From Rhizobiaceae bacterium (lineage in GTDB: Bacteria > Pseudomonadota > Alphaproteobacteria > Rhizobiales > Rhizobiaceae): 64,000 nucleotides of DNA. This document shows, piece after piece, positions 1 through 9,994 of this stretch. The stretch lies in NCBI GenBank assembly GCA_029233925.1, contig JARGOX010000014.1, forward strand, positions 115,338-179,337, given 5' to 3'. The position numbers and the translations under genes were made by a program. The notes below the pieces were generated by a model. That model saw only the letters and a list, made by a program, of their open reading frames with translations. It made no database searches and had not been told where the DNA came from. Positions within the stretch are counted from its first letter, which is position 1. Each line of letters starts with the position of its first letter.

Positions 1-192
1 GACGTGATCGCAGAAGGCGTGGTTACAGCGGTCAAGCAGGTCGGTCTCAAGGTGCCGCTTGTCGTGCGTCTTGAAGGAACCAATGTCGAGAAGGGCAAGA
101 AAATCATCAATGAAAGTGGCCTTAACGTTATCGCTGCGGATGATCTGGATGATGCCGCTCAAAAAATTGTTCAAGCGGTGAAGGGAGCCTGA
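1..192 (+). CDS. sucC: Succinyl-CoA synthetase beta subunit, C-terminal end (partial)
   Basis: Only the last 63 codons are inside the window, read in frame from base 1 to the TGA at 190-192. The fragment has the conserved end of the ATP-grasp-type beta subunit: a VRLEGTN motif followed by a [14 protein letters not shown] stretch and an amphipathic final helix. The beta subunit binds nucleotide and, with SucD, makes ATP or GTP while converting succinyl-CoA to succinate in the TCA cycle. sucD starts 3 bases after the stop, so the two subunits are co-translated; a purine-rich AAGGGAG inside the end of this gene is the likely ribosome site for sucD. Identity is secure from sequence and context. 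Confidence 0.96.
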   Translation, partial: DVIAEGVVTAVKQVGLKVPLVVRLEGTNVEKGKKIINESGLNVIAADDLDDAAQKIVQAVKGA

Positions 193-195
193 TTC

Positions 196-1107
196 ATGTC
201 CATCATCGTCAACAGAAATACCAAGGTCCTCGTACAGGGGCTGACCGGCAAGACCGGAACCTTTCACACAGAACAGGCGCTTGCCTATTACGGCACGAAG
301 ATGGTCGGTGGCGTTCATCCGAAAAAGGGTGGCTCGACCTGGAGCGGTAAAGTCGGTGACGGCACCGTCGATCTGCCGATCTTTGCCAGTGTGGCTGAAG
401 GAAAAGAACAGACCGGCGCAGATGCAACCGTGATCTATGTGCCGCCAGCAGGCGCTGCAGCAGCGATTGTCGAAGCCATTGATGCCGAAGTGCCGCTTAT
501 CGTGTGCATTACCGAAGGCATTCCGGTCGCCGACATGGTCAGGGTCAAGGCCCGGCTGGAAAAATCGTCGTCACGGCTGATTGGTCCCAATTGCCCGGGT
601 GTCATGACCCCCGAGGAATGCAAGATCGGAATCATGCCCGGCAATATCTTCAAGAAGGGATCCGTTGGCGTCGTCTCTCGTTCGGGAACATTGACCTATG
701 AGGCCGTGTTCCAGACGACCAATGAGGGATTGGGCCAGACAACGGCCGTCGGTATTGGCGGTGACCCGGTCAAGGGCACCGAATTCATTGATGTGCTGGA
801 AATGTTCCTGGCCGATGATGAAACCAAGTCGATCATCATGATTGGTGAAATTGGTGGTTCGGCCGAGGAAGAGGCCGCGCAGTTCCTGGCCGACGAGGCG
901 CGCAAGGGTCGCAAGAAACCGACAGTTGGCTTCATTGCCGGCAGAACGGCGCCTCCCGGACGCACGATGGGTCATGCCGGTGCTGTCATTTCGGGCGGCA
1001 AGGGTGGCGCCGAAGACAAGATAAACGCACTGGAAGCGGCGGGTATCAGAGTATCGCCTTCACCGGCGCAGCTGGGCAAAACCCTGGTTGAGCTGCTGAA
1101 AAACTAG
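196..1107 (+). CDS. sucD: Succinyl-CoA synthetase alpha subunit
   Basis: The product has 303 residues, close to the usual length for the family. Residues 1-125 form the CoA-binding Rossmann domain ([12 protein letters not shown] near the start) and the remainder is the ligase domain. The active-site phosphohistidine is His260 in the GHAGAVISG motif, and IGPNCPGV is the second signature. With SucC it performs the only substrate-level phosphorylation step of the TCA cycle, in the cytosol. The ATG at 196 follows the sucC stop by 3 bases, so this is one operon. A 221-bp gap separates it from sucA; I saw no convincing terminator there, so transcription may continue. Confidence 0.97.
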   Translation: MSIIVNRNTKVLVQGLTGKTGTFHTEQALAYYGTKMVGGVHPKKGGSTWSGKVGDGTVDLPIFASVAEGKEQTGADATVIYVPPAGAAAAIVEAIDAEVPLIVCITEGIPVADMVRVKARLEKSSSRLIGPNCPGVMTPEECKIGIMPGNIFKKGSVGVVSRSGTLTYEAVFQTTNEGLGQTTAVGIGGDPVKGTEFIDVLEMFLADDETKSIIMIGEIGGSAEEEAAQFLADEARKGRKKPTVGFIAGRTAPPGRTMGHAGAVISGGKGGAEDKINALEAAGIRVSPSPAQLGKTLVELLKN

Positions 1108-1328
1108 ATGACACAGTGGGTGGCGCACAGGCGCCATCCACATTTTTCCGGGCGGACGTCTGAGCGCGTGTCCGGGAAGAGACAAATATGCAAAGCGGCC
1201 TGGCAGAGCCGGTCTGCGGCGCATATTTGAAGCTCGATTTGACATGCGCTGCACCGGTGACCGGTGTGTAAAACGAAGCGGCAAAGCCGCGATATCCAAG
1301 GAGGCGGGAGGATTCCCGCAAAGGACAA

Positions 1329-4313
1329 ATGGCAAGACAAGACGCCAATGAAACCTTCCAGGCAACCTCATTTCTCTACGGCAGCAACGCATCCTACATA
1401 GAAGATCTTTACGCGCGCTATGAAGAAAACCCATCTTCCGTATCGGAAGAATGGCAGAGTTTTTTCAGTACATTGAAGGATGATTCGGACGCTGCACGCA
1501 AGGCTGCCAAAGGCGCGTCGTGGAAGCGTGACAATTGGCCGATTGCCGAAAACGGCGAGCTGGTTTCAGCACTCGACGGCAATTGGAGCAGCGTCGAAAA
1601 GCATGTGGAAAGCAAGCTGAAAGCCAAGAGCGCCAATGGCGCTGCGGCGCTTTCAGACAATGATGTGCAGCAGGCAACACGCGATTCCGTGCGCGCCATC
1701 ATGATGATCCGCGCCTATCGCATGCGCGGGCACCTCCATGCCAATCTCGATCCTCTGGGTCTCGAGACGGCAAAGGAAGACTATCAGGAATTGTCTCCTG
1801 AAAATTACGGTTTTGCGCCGGAGGATTTTGATCGTCGCATATTCCTGGACAATGTTCTGGGGCTTGAATATGCCACGATCAACGAGATGATAGAGATTTT
1901 GAGACGCACCTATTGCTCGACCATTGGTGTGGAGTTCATGCATATATCCAACCCTCAGGAAAAATCCTGGGTGCAGCAGCGCATTGAGGGTCCCGACAAG
2001 GGTGTCGAGTTCACGCCCCGGGGCAAGCTCGCCATCCTGCAGAAGCTCGTTGAATCAGAGGGTTTCGAGCAGTTTATCGACGTCAAATACAAGGGAACCA
2101 AGCGCTTCGGTCTGGACGGTGGTGAATCACTGATTCCGGCGCTTGAGCAGATTATCAAGCGCGGCGGCCAGATGGGCCTTAAAGAGATCGTGCTGGGCAT
2201 GGCCCACCGCGGTCGTCTCAATGTCCTGAGTCAGGTGATGGGCAAATCCCACCGGGCCATTTTCAACGAGTTCAAGGGTGGCTCGCATACCCCCGACGAT
2301 GTCGAGGGTTCGGGCGACGTCAAATACCACCTTGGAACATCGTCGGACCGCGAATTTGACGGCAACAAGGTGCATCTCTCGCTGACCGCCAATCCGTCGC
2401 ACCTGGAGATTGTCAATCCAGTGGTGATGGGCAAGGCCCGGGCCAAGCAGGATCTGCTGGCCGGTCTGCCACGCGATGAAATCGTGCCATTGACGGAGCG
2501 GGTCAAGGTTCTGCCGCTGCTTTTGCATGGCGATGCCGCCTTCGCCGGCCAGGGTGTGGTTGCAGAGTGTCTCGGGCTGTCGGGGCTGCGTGGTCACCGG
2601 GTTGCCGGGACCATCCATGTGATCATCAACAATCAGATCGGCTTTACCACGAACCCGCGTTTCTCGCGTTCATCGCCCTATCCGTCCGATGTCGCAAAAA
2701 TGATTGAAACGCCGATCTTCCATGTCAATGGTGACGACCCGGAAGCCGTCGTATACGCGGCGAAGGTTGCGACCGAGTTTCGCATGACCTTTCACAAGCC
2801 GGTGGTGATCGACATTTTCTGTTATCGCCGCTTTGGCCATAATGAAGGCGACGAACCGGCGTTCACGCAGCCGTTGATGTACAAGAAAATCCGCTCGCAT
2901 GAAACGACATTGCAGATCTACTCGCGCAAGCTGGTGGAAGAAGGTCTGGTCAGTCAGGGTGACGTGGAGAAGATGAAGGCCGACTGGCGGGCCTATCTGG
3001 AACAGGAATTCGAAGCCGGAAATTCCTACAAGCCGAACAAAGCCGATTGGCTTGACGGTGTCTGGTCCAGCATGCGTGTGGCCGACAATCAGGATGAACA
3101 GCGACGCGGAAAAACCGCTTTGAGCGTCAAGCAACTCAAGGATATGGGCCGAAAATTGGCCCGTGTTCCCGACAAGTTTGTTGCCCATCGCACCATTCAG
3201 CGTTTCATGGATCAACGGGCCAAGATGATCGAGACGGGCGAGGGCATTGACTGGGCGACCGGTGAAGCTCTGGCTTTCGGTTCTCTGGTGCTTGAAGGCC
3301 ATGCCGTGCGCCTGTCGGGCCAGGATGTGGAACGGGGCACATTTTCACAGCGCCATTCTGTCCTCTACAGCCAGGAAGAGGAAGATCGCTACATACCTTT
3401 GAACAATCTGGGCAAGGGTCAGGCGCTTTACGAGGTCATCAATTCGATGCTTTCGGAAGAAGCCGTACTTGGTTTCGAATATGGTTATTCCCTTTCGGAG
3501 CCCAATGCGCTGACGTTATGGGAAGCGCAATTCGGCGATTTCGCAAATGGTGCGCAGGTCATCTTCGACCAGTTCATATCATCGGGCGAGCGCAAATGGC
3601 TGCGCATGTCGGGCCTCGTTTGTCTGCTGCCCCATGGCTATGAGGGCCAGGGGCCGGAGCATTCATCGGCCCGGCTGGAACGGTTTTTGCAATTGTGCGC
3701 GGAAGACAACATGCAGGTCGTCTATTGCACGACACCAGCCAATTACTTCCACGTCCTGCGCCGTCAGATGAAGCGGAATTTCAGGAAACCGCTTATCGTG
3801 ATGACGCCAAAATCCCTGCTACGTCACAAGCGGGCGGTGTCGCAATTGTCTGAAATGGCTGGTGAAAGCTCATTCCACCGGCTGCTTTGGGATGATGCCG
3901 AACTGCTCAAGGACCAGGTCATCAAACTGCAGAAAGACAACAAGATCCGGCGTGTCATCATGTGCAGCGGCAAGGTCTATTATGATCTTTACGAAGAGCG
4001 TGAACAGCGCGGCATTGACGATGTCTATCTGCTGCGGCTCGAGCAATTGTATCCATTCCCGGCAAAGGCGCTGATCAACGAATTGTCGCGCTTCAGGAAC
4101 GCCGAAATGGTATGGTGTCAGGAAGAGCCGAAGAATATGGGTGCGTGGTCGTTCATCGATCCCTACCTGGAATGGGTGCTGGCCCATATCGACGCCAAAT
4201 ATCAGCGTGTACGCTACACTGGACGTCCGGCGGCCGCGTCTCCGGCAACCGGTATCATGGCGAAACACAAGGCGCAGATGGAAGCCTTCCTTGAAGATGC
4301 GCTGGGCGGCTGA
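1329..4313 (+). CDS. sucA: 2-oxoglutarate dehydrogenase E1 component
   Basis: This 994-residue protein is the thiamine-diphosphate-dependent decarboxylase of the 2-oxoglutarate dehydrogenase complex. The N-terminus has the short E2-docking helix pattern (SYIEDLYARYEENPSSV). The conserved GMAHRGRLNVL motif lies near residue 290, GDAAFAGQG (cofactor region) near 405 and NNQIGFTT near 430; the C-terminal transketolase-like half contains the GYEGQGPEHSSARLERFLQ segment. The ATG at 1329 is preceded by AAAGGA. It lies 47 bases upstream of sucB, the E2 subunit, and the E3 gene lpd follows, so the whole complex is encoded together with succinyl-CoA synthetase. Length and motifs are normal. Confidence 0.98.
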   Translation: MARQDANETFQATSFLYGSNASYIEDLYARYEENPSSVSEEWQSFFSTLKDDSDAARKAAKGASWKRDNWPIAENGELVSALDGNWSSVEKHVESKLKAKSANGAAALSDNDVQQATRDSVRAIMMIRAYRMRGHLHANLDPLGLETAKEDYQELSPENYGFAPEDFDRRIFLDNVLGLEYATINEMIEILRRTYCSTIGVEFMHISNPQEKSWVQQRIEGPDKGVEFTPRGKLAILQKLVESEGFEQFIDVKYKGTKRFGLDGGESLIPALEQIIKRGGQMGLKEIVLGMAHRGRLNVLSQVMGKSHRAIFNEFKGGSHTPDDVEGSGDVKYHLGTSSDREFDGNKVHLSLTANPSHLEIVNPVVMGKARAKQDLLAGLPRDEIVPLTERVKVLPLLLHGDAAFAGQGVVAECLGLSGLRGHRVAGTIHVIINNQIGFTTNPRFSRSSPYPSDVAKMIETPIFHVNGDDPEAVVYAAKVATEFRMTFHKPVVIDIFCYRRFGHNEGDEPAFTQPLMYKKIRSHETTLQIYSRKLVEEGLVSQGDVEKMKADWRAYLEQEFEAGNSYKPNKADWLDGVWSSMRVADNQDEQRRGKTALSVKQLKDMGRKLARVPDKFVAHRTIQRFMDQRAKMIETGEGIDWATGEALAFGSLVLEGHAVRLSGQDVERGTFSQRHSVLYSQEEEDRYIPLNNLGKGQALYEVINSMLSEEAVLGFEYGYSLSEPNALTLWEAQFGDFANGAQVIFDQFISSGERKWLRMSGLVCLLPHGYEGQGPEHSSARLERFLQLCAEDNMQVVYCTTPANYFHVLRRQMKRNFRKPLIVMTPKSLLRHKRAVSQLSEMAGESSFHRLLWDDAELLKDQVIKLQKDNKIRRVIMCSGKVYYDLYEEREQRGIDDVYLLRLEQLYPFPAKALINELSRFRNAEMVWCQEEPKNMGAWSFIDPYLEWVLAHIDAKYQRVRYTGRPAAASPATGIMAKHKAQMEAFLEDALGG

Positions 4314-4360
4314 ATGAGGCCTTTGACAGCCAATAATTTGACAGATGGAAACTGATAATC

Positions 4361-5578
4361 ATGGCAACAGAAATTCGCGTTCCCACGCTCGGCGAATCCG
4401 TATCCGAAGCGACGATCGGAAGCTGGTACAAGAAAGTCGGCGATACCGTTGCGGTCGATGAACCGCTGGTAGAGCTGGAAACCGACAAGGTCACCATCGA
4501 GGTTCCCTCGCCGGTGGCCGGGACACTTTCCGAAATCCTCGCCAAAGAGGGTGATACGGTCGACGTTGATGCGCTTTTGGGACAGATTGCGGAGGGTGCA
4601 GCCGCTGCCCTGTCGGAAGCAAAGCCTGCACCAGCGGAAAAACCCGGGGAGGCCGCAGCCCCGGCTGCCGCAGAAAAACCTGCCCAAACCGATATGCCTG
4701 CCGCACCATCGGCGGCGAAAATGATGGCAGAAAACAATGTCGCAGCCGATCAGGTTGCCGGCAGCGGCAAGCGTGGTCAGGTGCTCAAGGGCGATGTGAT
4801 CAACGCGCTGGAAAAGGGATTTTCATCGACACCGGCAGCCCCGGCTGCTGCCCGTGCGCCATCCGGCAGCACTGATGAGGCACGCGAGGAGCGGGTGAAG
4901 ATGACCCGGCTTCGCCAGACCATCGCCCGCCGCCTGAAGGAAGCGCAAACCACGGCAGCCATGCTGACCACCTATAATGAGGTGGACATGAGTGCGGTGA
5001 TGGATCTGCGCAAGAAATACAAGGATCTCTTTGAAAAGAAACATGGCGTCAAACTCGGCTTCATGGGCTTTTTCACCAAGGCTGTCTGTCACGCCCTGAA
5101 GGAAATTCCCAACGTCAACGCCGAGATTGACGGCACGGATATCATCTACAAGAATTATTGCCATATCGGTGTTGCCGTGGGCACGGACAAGGGACTGGTG
5201 GTGCCGGTCGTGCGTGATGCCGACCAATTGTCCATCGCCGGCGTTGAACAGGAAATCGGCAGGCTTGGCATGGCGGCGCGCAATGGTGACCTCAGCATGG
5301 CTGACATGCAAGGCGGCACCTTCACGATTTCCAATGGTGGTGTTTACGGCTCACTGATGTCGTCACCCATACTCAATTCGCCGCAGTCAGGCATTCTGGG
5401 CATGCACAAGATTCAGGAGCGTCCGGTTGCCATTGGCGGTCAGGTTGTCATCCGACCGATGATGTATCTCGCCCTGTCCTATGATCACCGGATTGTCGAT
5501 GGCAAGGAAGCCGTCACCTTCCTGGTCCGCGTCAAGGAAAGCCTTGAGGATCCGGAGCGGCTCGTTCTGGATCTGTAG
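4361..5578 (+). CDS. sucB: 2-oxoglutarate dehydrogenase E2, dihydrolipoamide succinyltransferase
   Basis: This 405-residue protein is the core succinyltransferase. It begins with one lipoyl domain whose lipoylated lysine is Lys43 in ETDKVTIEV. An Ala/Pro/Glu-rich hinge follows, then a peripheral subunit-binding domain at roughly residues 112-147 (ending [12 protein letters not shown]), a second linker and the catalytic domain. The catalytic pair is His376 and Asp380 in SYDHRIVDG. The enzyme moves the succinyl group from lipoate to CoA and recruits E1 and E3. The start ATG at 4361 puts the conserved [14 protein letters not shown] at the N-terminus. It sits between sucA and a small exported protein that precedes lpd. 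Confidence 0.98.
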   Translation: MATEIRVPTLGESVSEATIGSWYKKVGDTVAVDEPLVELETDKVTIEVPSPVAGTLSEILAKEGDTVDVDALLGQIAEGAAAALSEAKPAPAEKPGEAAAPAAAEKPAQTDMPAAPSAAKMMAENNVAADQVAGSGKRGQVLKGDVINALEKGFSSTPAAPAAARAPSGSTDEAREERVKMTRLRQTIARRLKEAQTTAAMLTTYNEVDMSAVMDLRKKYKDLFEKKHGVKLGFMGFFTKAVCHALKEIPNVNAEIDGTDIIYKNYCHIGVAVGTDKGLVVPVVRDADQLSIAGVEQEIGRLGMAARNGDLSMADMQGGTFTISNGGVYGSLMSSPILNSPQSGILGMHKIQERPVAIGGQVVIRPMMYLALSYDHRIVDGKEAVTFLVRVKESLEDPERLVLDL

Positions 5579-5595
5579 AGGCGGGCATCATCGCA

Positions 5596-6099
5596 ATGCA
5601 AAGCGCCCCTTTTCATCTGCTTCCCATGATGGCAGCCTGCCTTTTGGCGGGTCCCGTGATGGCGCAGGATACCCATGCAGGCGGGTGCCTGCAGGCGCTT
5701 GCCGGATATGGTACAGTGGATGAACAGGTACTGTTGGAGTTTACCGGATCTGCGGATTTGAGTTTCCGGGTTCTCACAGATGGCAGCGATCAGGTCCTTT
5801 CCGGCTATATGTATTCTGTCGGTGAGGAGGGTGGCGACGAAGCCATCGTACTGGACAATTGTCCTGAAGGCGATGTGACCGGCGAAGAGTTGGCTACCTG
5901 CACAATCTGGCGGGGCCAGGTCCGGACCGTGGATGAAAACAACAACGACAGATCGCTGCCGGGTGCAGATCAGGCGGCGGCTGAAATTCTGGTATTGGAC
6001 GGTTTTGCGCAGGCGCTTGGCGATTGGCGGATATCCGGCGGGAATGCAAATCCATTGCCATTGTTTGAACAGCTAACCCTAATGGCCTGCCAGGAATAG
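5596..6099 (+). CDS. Hypothetical exported protein between sucB and lpd
   Basis: The 167-residue product begins with a Sec signal peptide (MQSAPFHLLPMMAACLLA, predicted cleavage after VMAQ near residue 24). The mature part is acidic, about 140 residues, with four cysteines at spacings that could form two disulfides, the last one in the C-terminal MACQE. I recognise no catalytic motif or family. It starts 17 bases after sucB and ends 25 bases before lpd, on the same strand, so it is probably co-transcribed although its periplasmic location makes a direct role in the cytosolic dehydrogenase complex unlikely. The start at 5596 is chosen because the signal peptide begins there. Confidence 0.75.
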   Translation: MQSAPFHLLPMMAACLLAGPVMAQDTHAGGCLQALAGYGTVDEQVLLEFTGSADLSFRVLTDGSDQVLSGYMYSVGEEGGDEAIVLDNCPEGDVTGEELATCTIWRGQVRTVDENNNDRSLPGADQAAAEILVLDGFAQALGDWRISGGNANPLPLFEQLTLMACQE

Positions 6100-6124
6100 G
6101 CAGTCGTGAAAAAAGGAAAGTCTG

Positions 6125-7537
6125 ATGGCTGAACGTTACGATCTCATCATTATTGGGTCTGGCCCCGGTGGCTACGTTTGCGCAATCAAGGCTGCGCAAC
6201 TGGGCCTGAAGACGGCTATCGTTGAAAAGCGCAGCACGCTTGGTGGCACCTGCCTGAATATCGGGTGTATTCCATCCAAGGCTCTGCTGCATGCGTCGGA
6301 GATGTTTTCCCATGCAAGCCACGGACTGACAGCGCTGGGCGTTGAGGTTGGCAAGCCAAAGCTCAAACTCGACAAGATGATGGAGCACAAGGATGCAACC
6401 GTCAAATCCAATGTCGATGGCGTGGCATTCCTGATGAAGAAGAACAAGGTTGATGTTCTATCTGGGACCGGAATGGTGCTGGGTGAAGGCAAGGTCGCCG
6501 TCACCGACGATAAGGGTGATACAGTCGAGCATGAAACCCAGAATATTGTCATCGCAACCGGATCGGATGTTGCCGGTATTCCAGGTGTTGACCTGACCTT
6601 TGATGAGAAAGTCATCGTATCGTCCACTGGCGCGCTCGAGCTGGCCAAGGTGCCAAAACATATGGTCGTCGTCGGCGGCGGTGTCATCGGTCTGGAACTG
6701 GGATCGGTCTGGGCGCGGCTGGGCGCCAAGGTTACCGTCATCGAGTTTCTCGACAAGATCCTCGGCGCAATGGATGGGGATGTTTCCAAGCAGTTCCAGC
6801 GCCTGTTGGGCAAGCAGGGCATGACGTTCAAACTGGAAACGAAGGTGACGGATGTCAAGACTGCCGGCAAGGGAGCCGAGGTGACATTCGAGCCGGTCAA
6901 GGGCGGCGATGCGGAAACGATCAGCGCCGATGTCGTTCTGGTGGCCACTGGCCGCAAACCCTTTATCGAAGGGCTGGGTCTTGAAAAGGCCGGTGTCGTT
7001 CTTGATGAACGTGGCCGCGTCAATATTGACGATCATTTCCACACCAGCATTCCGGGCATCTATGCCCTGGGTGATGTGGTCAAAGGCCCCATGTTGGCCC
7101 ATAAGGCCGAGGATGAGGGGGTTGCCGTTGCTGAAATCATTGCAGGACAGGCAGGCCATGTGAATTACGATGTCATTCCGGGCGTTGTCTACACGCAGCC
7201 GGAAGTGGCCGCTGTCGGCAAGACGGAGGAAGAACTGAAGGCCGCGGGCATTGATTACAAGGTTGGCAAATTTCCGTTTTCAGCCAATGGCCGTGCACGC
7301 GCCATGCTTCAGACGAACGGGTTCGTAAAAGTCCTGGCCGACAGGAAAACCGACCGCGTTCTGGGTGTTCATATTCTCGGCTTTGGCGCCGGTGAACTGA
7401 TTCATGAGGCGGCAGTGCTGATGGAATTCGGCGGCAGTGCAGAAGATCTCGGTCGCACCTGTCATGCCCATCCAACCATGTCGGAAACGGTCAAGGAAGC
7501 CGCTCTGGCGGCCTGGGACAAGCCAATTCACATGTAA
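6125..7537 (+). CDS. lpd: Dihydrolipoamide dehydrogenase (E3)
   Basis: This 470-residue flavoprotein reoxidises dihydrolipoamide on E2 and passes electrons to NAD. The FAD-binding [17 protein letters not shown] lies at residues 11-27. The redox-active disulfide is Cys43/Cys48 in [17 protein letters not shown]. The NAD-binding [20 protein letters not shown] follows mid-protein, and the catalytic dimer-interface pair is His449 and Glu454 in [18 protein letters not shown] lies just before the ATG. It closes the sucCDAB cluster, and a strong terminator follows at 7544, so E3 here most likely belongs to the 2-oxoglutarate complex. Confidence 0.98.
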   Translation: MAERYDLIIIGSGPGGYVCAIKAAQLGLKTAIVEKRSTLGGTCLNIGCIPSKALLHASEMFSHASHGLTALGVEVGKPKLKLDKMMEHKDATVKSNVDGVAFLMKKNKVDVLSGTGMVLGEGKVAVTDDKGDTVEHETQNIVIATGSDVAGIPGVDLTFDEKVIVSSTGALELAKVPKHMVVVGGGVIGLELGSVWARLGAKVTVIEFLDKILGAMDGDVSKQFQRLLGKQGMTFKLETKVTDVKTAGKGAEVTFEPVKGGDAETISADVVLVATGRKPFIEGLGLEKAGVVLDERGRVNIDDHFHTSIPGIYALGDVVKGPMLAHKAEDEGVAVAEIIAGQAGHVNYDVIPGVVYTQPEVAAVGKTEEELKAAGIDYKVGKFPFSANGRARAMLQTNGFVKVLADRKTDRVLGVHILGFGAGELIHEAAVLMEFGGSAEDLGRTCHAHPTMSETVKEAALAAWDKPIHM

Positions 7538-7543
7538 AGGTGT

Positions 7544-7576
7544 AATAGCTGCGCATTGCATTGCGCAGCTATTTTC
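7544..7576. terminator. Bidirectional intrinsic terminator between lpd and the TraB-like gene
   Basis: A perfect 12-bp inverted repeat (AATAGCTGCGCA at 7544-7555 and its complement at 7562-7573) surrounds a 6-base loop. On the plus strand it ends in TATTTTCC; on the minus strand the 3' arm ends in TATTACACC. It sits 6 bases after the lpd stop and 6 bases before the end of the convergent gene, so it probably stops both transcripts, better in the plus direction. Confidence 0.85.
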
Positions 7577-7581
7577 CTGCT

Positions 7582-8706
7582 TCAGTGCATCGCAGTCACG
7601 GTGTAGTCGCTGTCGCGCAACAATTGCACCAGGCCCTCATTGCCGGGCAGGTGCAGGGCGCCGACTGCGACAAAGGCGTTGCCGTCTTCCAGCATGGGCA
7701 CCAGTCTTTGTGCCATTGTGTGATTGCGGCTGTGCACCATCTGTTTTTCAAATTCCGCATAGGCGTCATTGTCGTCCGCGCCGGTCTGCGCCGAACTCCA
7801 CTCGATCATCGGCATGATCATGCCGGTTTGCCCCTGGATATAGAGTTCGGTCATGGTCTTCATGACATCATCGAGCGTTGAGCCGAGCGCGACGGTATCC
7901 GTCAGCAATCGCACCTGCAGTTCGATCGGCAGATCTGTCAATATTCCAATCTGCTCGGCGACCGTCTCAAGTCCCTTCAGAGCCTTGCCCTGCGCGAGTG
8001 CGTCATCTGCAAGTTTCTTGTCGAGGAATGCCGGATTGTCCTTCATGCGTGCGAGTTCGCATTGCGGGATGGCGATCATGCTGTAGATCATCCACGGTTG
8101 CAGCCGCGAGACCAGGGCGATGGGAATGCCGCGTTCCTTCAGGACAGCTTCAACCAATTCGAATTCGGCTGGTTTCAGCAGGGTCTGCAGCGTGGATCCA
8201 TCAGGCAGCATGCTCAGGGCAGGATTGGCCAGCAAGGAGGCCTGTGCCTTGGCCATGTCGGTGATTTCTGTTGATTCAACAACAATCGTATCGGCCATTT
8301 CGTAGCGGTTGCGGGCCTTTTCACTCATGGCCACGACACGCGGGTCACTGACATGCATGGTACCGTAGATCCAGGAATCCCTGTAACCGGATTTTTCGAT
8401 CCGCCAAAGCAGAGCATCGCCATTGGGAATCCGTGAAGCTGCCAGGCGGATCTGTCCCAGGGCCTTGGGGTCTTCGCGCGCCAGCTTTTCCAGCAGATTG
8501 ATGCCGCCGCAGGCTTCTGGCTGTGTATCGTCAGGGGTAGCGACCTCTGTATCAGTCTGGGCCTTTGTTTCAGCCTGAGCCTGAGTCACCGCCAGGATGA
8601 GAATGACTAGAAAGGAAAGCGCGAAAAGCACATGAAACAGTCCGGCTGCCTTCATCGTGAAGACAAGGCGCGGTTCTTGCGCTTGCTGCATAGATAATTT
8701 TGCCAT
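7582..8706 (-). CDS. TraB/GumN family protein, membrane-anchored or exported
   Basis: The 374-residue product carries two signatures of the TraB/GumN (Tiki-like) family: YGTMHVSDPR near residue 114 and VGALHLPGNEGLVQLLR near the C-terminus. Residues about 17-45 form a hydrophobic helix followed by an AQA-type cleavage site, so the protein is likely exported or anchored in the inner membrane facing the periplasm. TraB/Tiki proteins are related to metalloproteases of the EreA/ChaN clan; proteolysis here is an inference, not shown by the sequence. The first ATG at 8706 gives a 16-residue cytosolic head; translation could start at the later Met18. It is convergent with lpd and separated by a terminator. 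Confidence 0.85.
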   Translation of the reverse strand: MAKLSMQQAQEPRLVFTMKAAGLFHVLFALSFLVILILAVTQAQAETKAQTDTEVATPDDTQPEACGGINLLEKLAREDPKALGQIRLAASRIPNGDALLWRIEKSGYRDSWIYGTMHVSDPRVVAMSEKARNRYEMADTIVVESTEITDMAKAQASLLANPALSMLPDGSTLQTLLKPAEFELVEAVLKERGIPIALVSRLQPWMIYSMIAIPQCELARMKDNPAFLDKKLADDALAQGKALKGLETVAEQIGILTDLPIELQVRLLTDTVALGSTLDDVMKTMTELYIQGQTGMIMPMIEWSSAQTGADDNDAYAEFEKQMVHSRNHTMAQRLVPMLEDGNAFVAVGALHLPGNEGLVQLLRDSDYTVTAMH

Positions 8707-8814
8707 GTTAAATCCGATTACAAGTAAACTGCAATTTTATTGTAACTGAACAATTTGCGAAAAAGGGTTAACGCAGCGCGTCGAAAAAGCTGCAAGCCGC
8801 AAAGCACCATGCCA

Positions 8815-9756
8815 TCAGGCGCGCGGATGGGCCTTTTGATAGGTCTCCAGAAGCCGCTTTGTATCGACCCCCGTATAGACCTGTGTTGTTGACAGGCTGG
8901 CATGACCGAGCAGTTCCTGTATGGAGCGCAGGTCACCGCCCCCGGCCAACAGGTGGGTGGCAAAGGAATGACGAAGGGCATGCGGCGTTGCCGAGTCCGG
9001 CAGTCCCAGCGCAGAACGCAATTTGCGCATCTCGCGCTGAATGATTGCCGGTTGCAGCGGTCCGCCGCGCACGCCGCGAAACATCGCCTTGTCATCATCA
9101 AGATGCCAGGGGCAGAGTTTTTGATATTGCCTGACCGCCGCCAGTGCAACGCTGAGGAGGGGCACCATTCGGGTCTTGCCGCCCTTGCCCTTTATCATCA
9201 GTGACGTGGAATTGCCGCTCAGATCAGCGGTGCGCAAGTTCAAGGCCTCCGAGATGCGCAGCCCGCCCGCATAAAGCAAGGCAAGAACGGCGGCATTGCG
9301 GGCGGCGACCCAGGGTTCGTCTGCCAGATGTTCATCGCTTCTGGTCAGAGCGATGGCCTGGCTGTCGGTGAGCGGCCGTGGCAGCGATTTAGGCTGGCGC
9401 GGCGCGCGCATGGCATTGATGCCGGCTGCATTGGCAAGGCCCTGTTTTTCCAGAAATCGCAAGAATGAGCGGATCCCGGCCAGACTGCGACCGAGGGTGC
9501 GCGCACCGGCGCCCTTGTTGCGGCGGTTTGCAAGAAATGCGCGCATATCAGCAGGGCGCAGGTTTGCCAGATCGTCAAGTCCGGGAGTACCGCCAAGGTG
9601 GTGGGTCAGAAAGACGAGGAACTGCCGCAAATCGCGCTGATAGGCCTCCAGAGTGTTGTCTGCAAGACGTCTTTCGAGCCCCAGCTTGTCCATCCAGGCG
9701 CTGTGTTGGCGAAGCACGTCGGGCCGCGCCATGAGAATGAAATCATCGTCAGACAT
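8815..9756 (-). CDS. xerC: Tyrosine recombinase XerC
   Basis: This 313-residue site-specific recombinase resolves chromosome dimers at dif, together with XerD, during division. The N-terminal SAM-like core-binding domain covers residues 15-105 and the catalytic domain follows. The complete active site is visible: Arg167 (GGLRISEAL), Lys194 (GKGGKTR), His259 and Arg262 (PHALRHSFATHLL), His285 (LGHASLSTTQ) and the nucleophile Tyr294. It is a chromosomal housekeeping type, not a phage integrase, judged by length and by the HALRHSFATHLL signature. A 238-bp divergent intergenic region separates it from the acyltransferase gene at 9995. Confidence 0.95.
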   Translation of the reverse strand: MSDDDFILMARPDVLRQHSAWMDKLGLERRLADNTLEAYQRDLRQFLVFLTHHLGGTPGLDDLANLRPADMRAFLANRRNKGAGARTLGRSLAGIRSFLRFLEKQGLANAAGINAMRAPRQPKSLPRPLTDSQAIALTRSDEHLADEPWVAARNAAVLALLYAGGLRISEALNLRTADLSGNSTSLMIKGKGGKTRMVPLLSVALAAVRQYQKLCPWHLDDDKAMFRGVRGGPLQPAIIQREMRKLRSALGLPDSATPHALRHSFATHLLAGGGDLRSIQELLGHASLSTTQVYTGVDTKRLLETYQKAHPRA

Positions 9757-9994
9757 TGGCGTTCCGGTACCGGGCGAACCCGGCCAAACAGTTTGTCATG
9801 GACATGATAAAGTCTTCCCTGTTGATGCCTGTGCGCAAAAGCGGTAGGTGAGAGCACCAGCCGATTGTGGTGGCATTGTCGCTGGTGACGGTTATATTAT
9901 TGTTAATTCGTTCGATCGGTGCGTTCGGGGTTCTTGTCATTGTGTGTACACAATTTACTGTAATAGACTGTCTGCATGTTTGCGGGGATGACAC

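Noticed and set aside
1108..1328. Searched the sucD-sucA gap for a terminator, promoter or riboswitch
   Set aside because: No hairpin with a T run and no convincing -35/-10 pair was found. The spacing alone does not separate the operons.
9749..9994. An 81-codon minus-strand frame upstream of xerC
   Set aside because: It overlaps the xerC start, is Thr/Asn-rich without family resemblance and lies in a divergent promoter region. It is probably not a gene.
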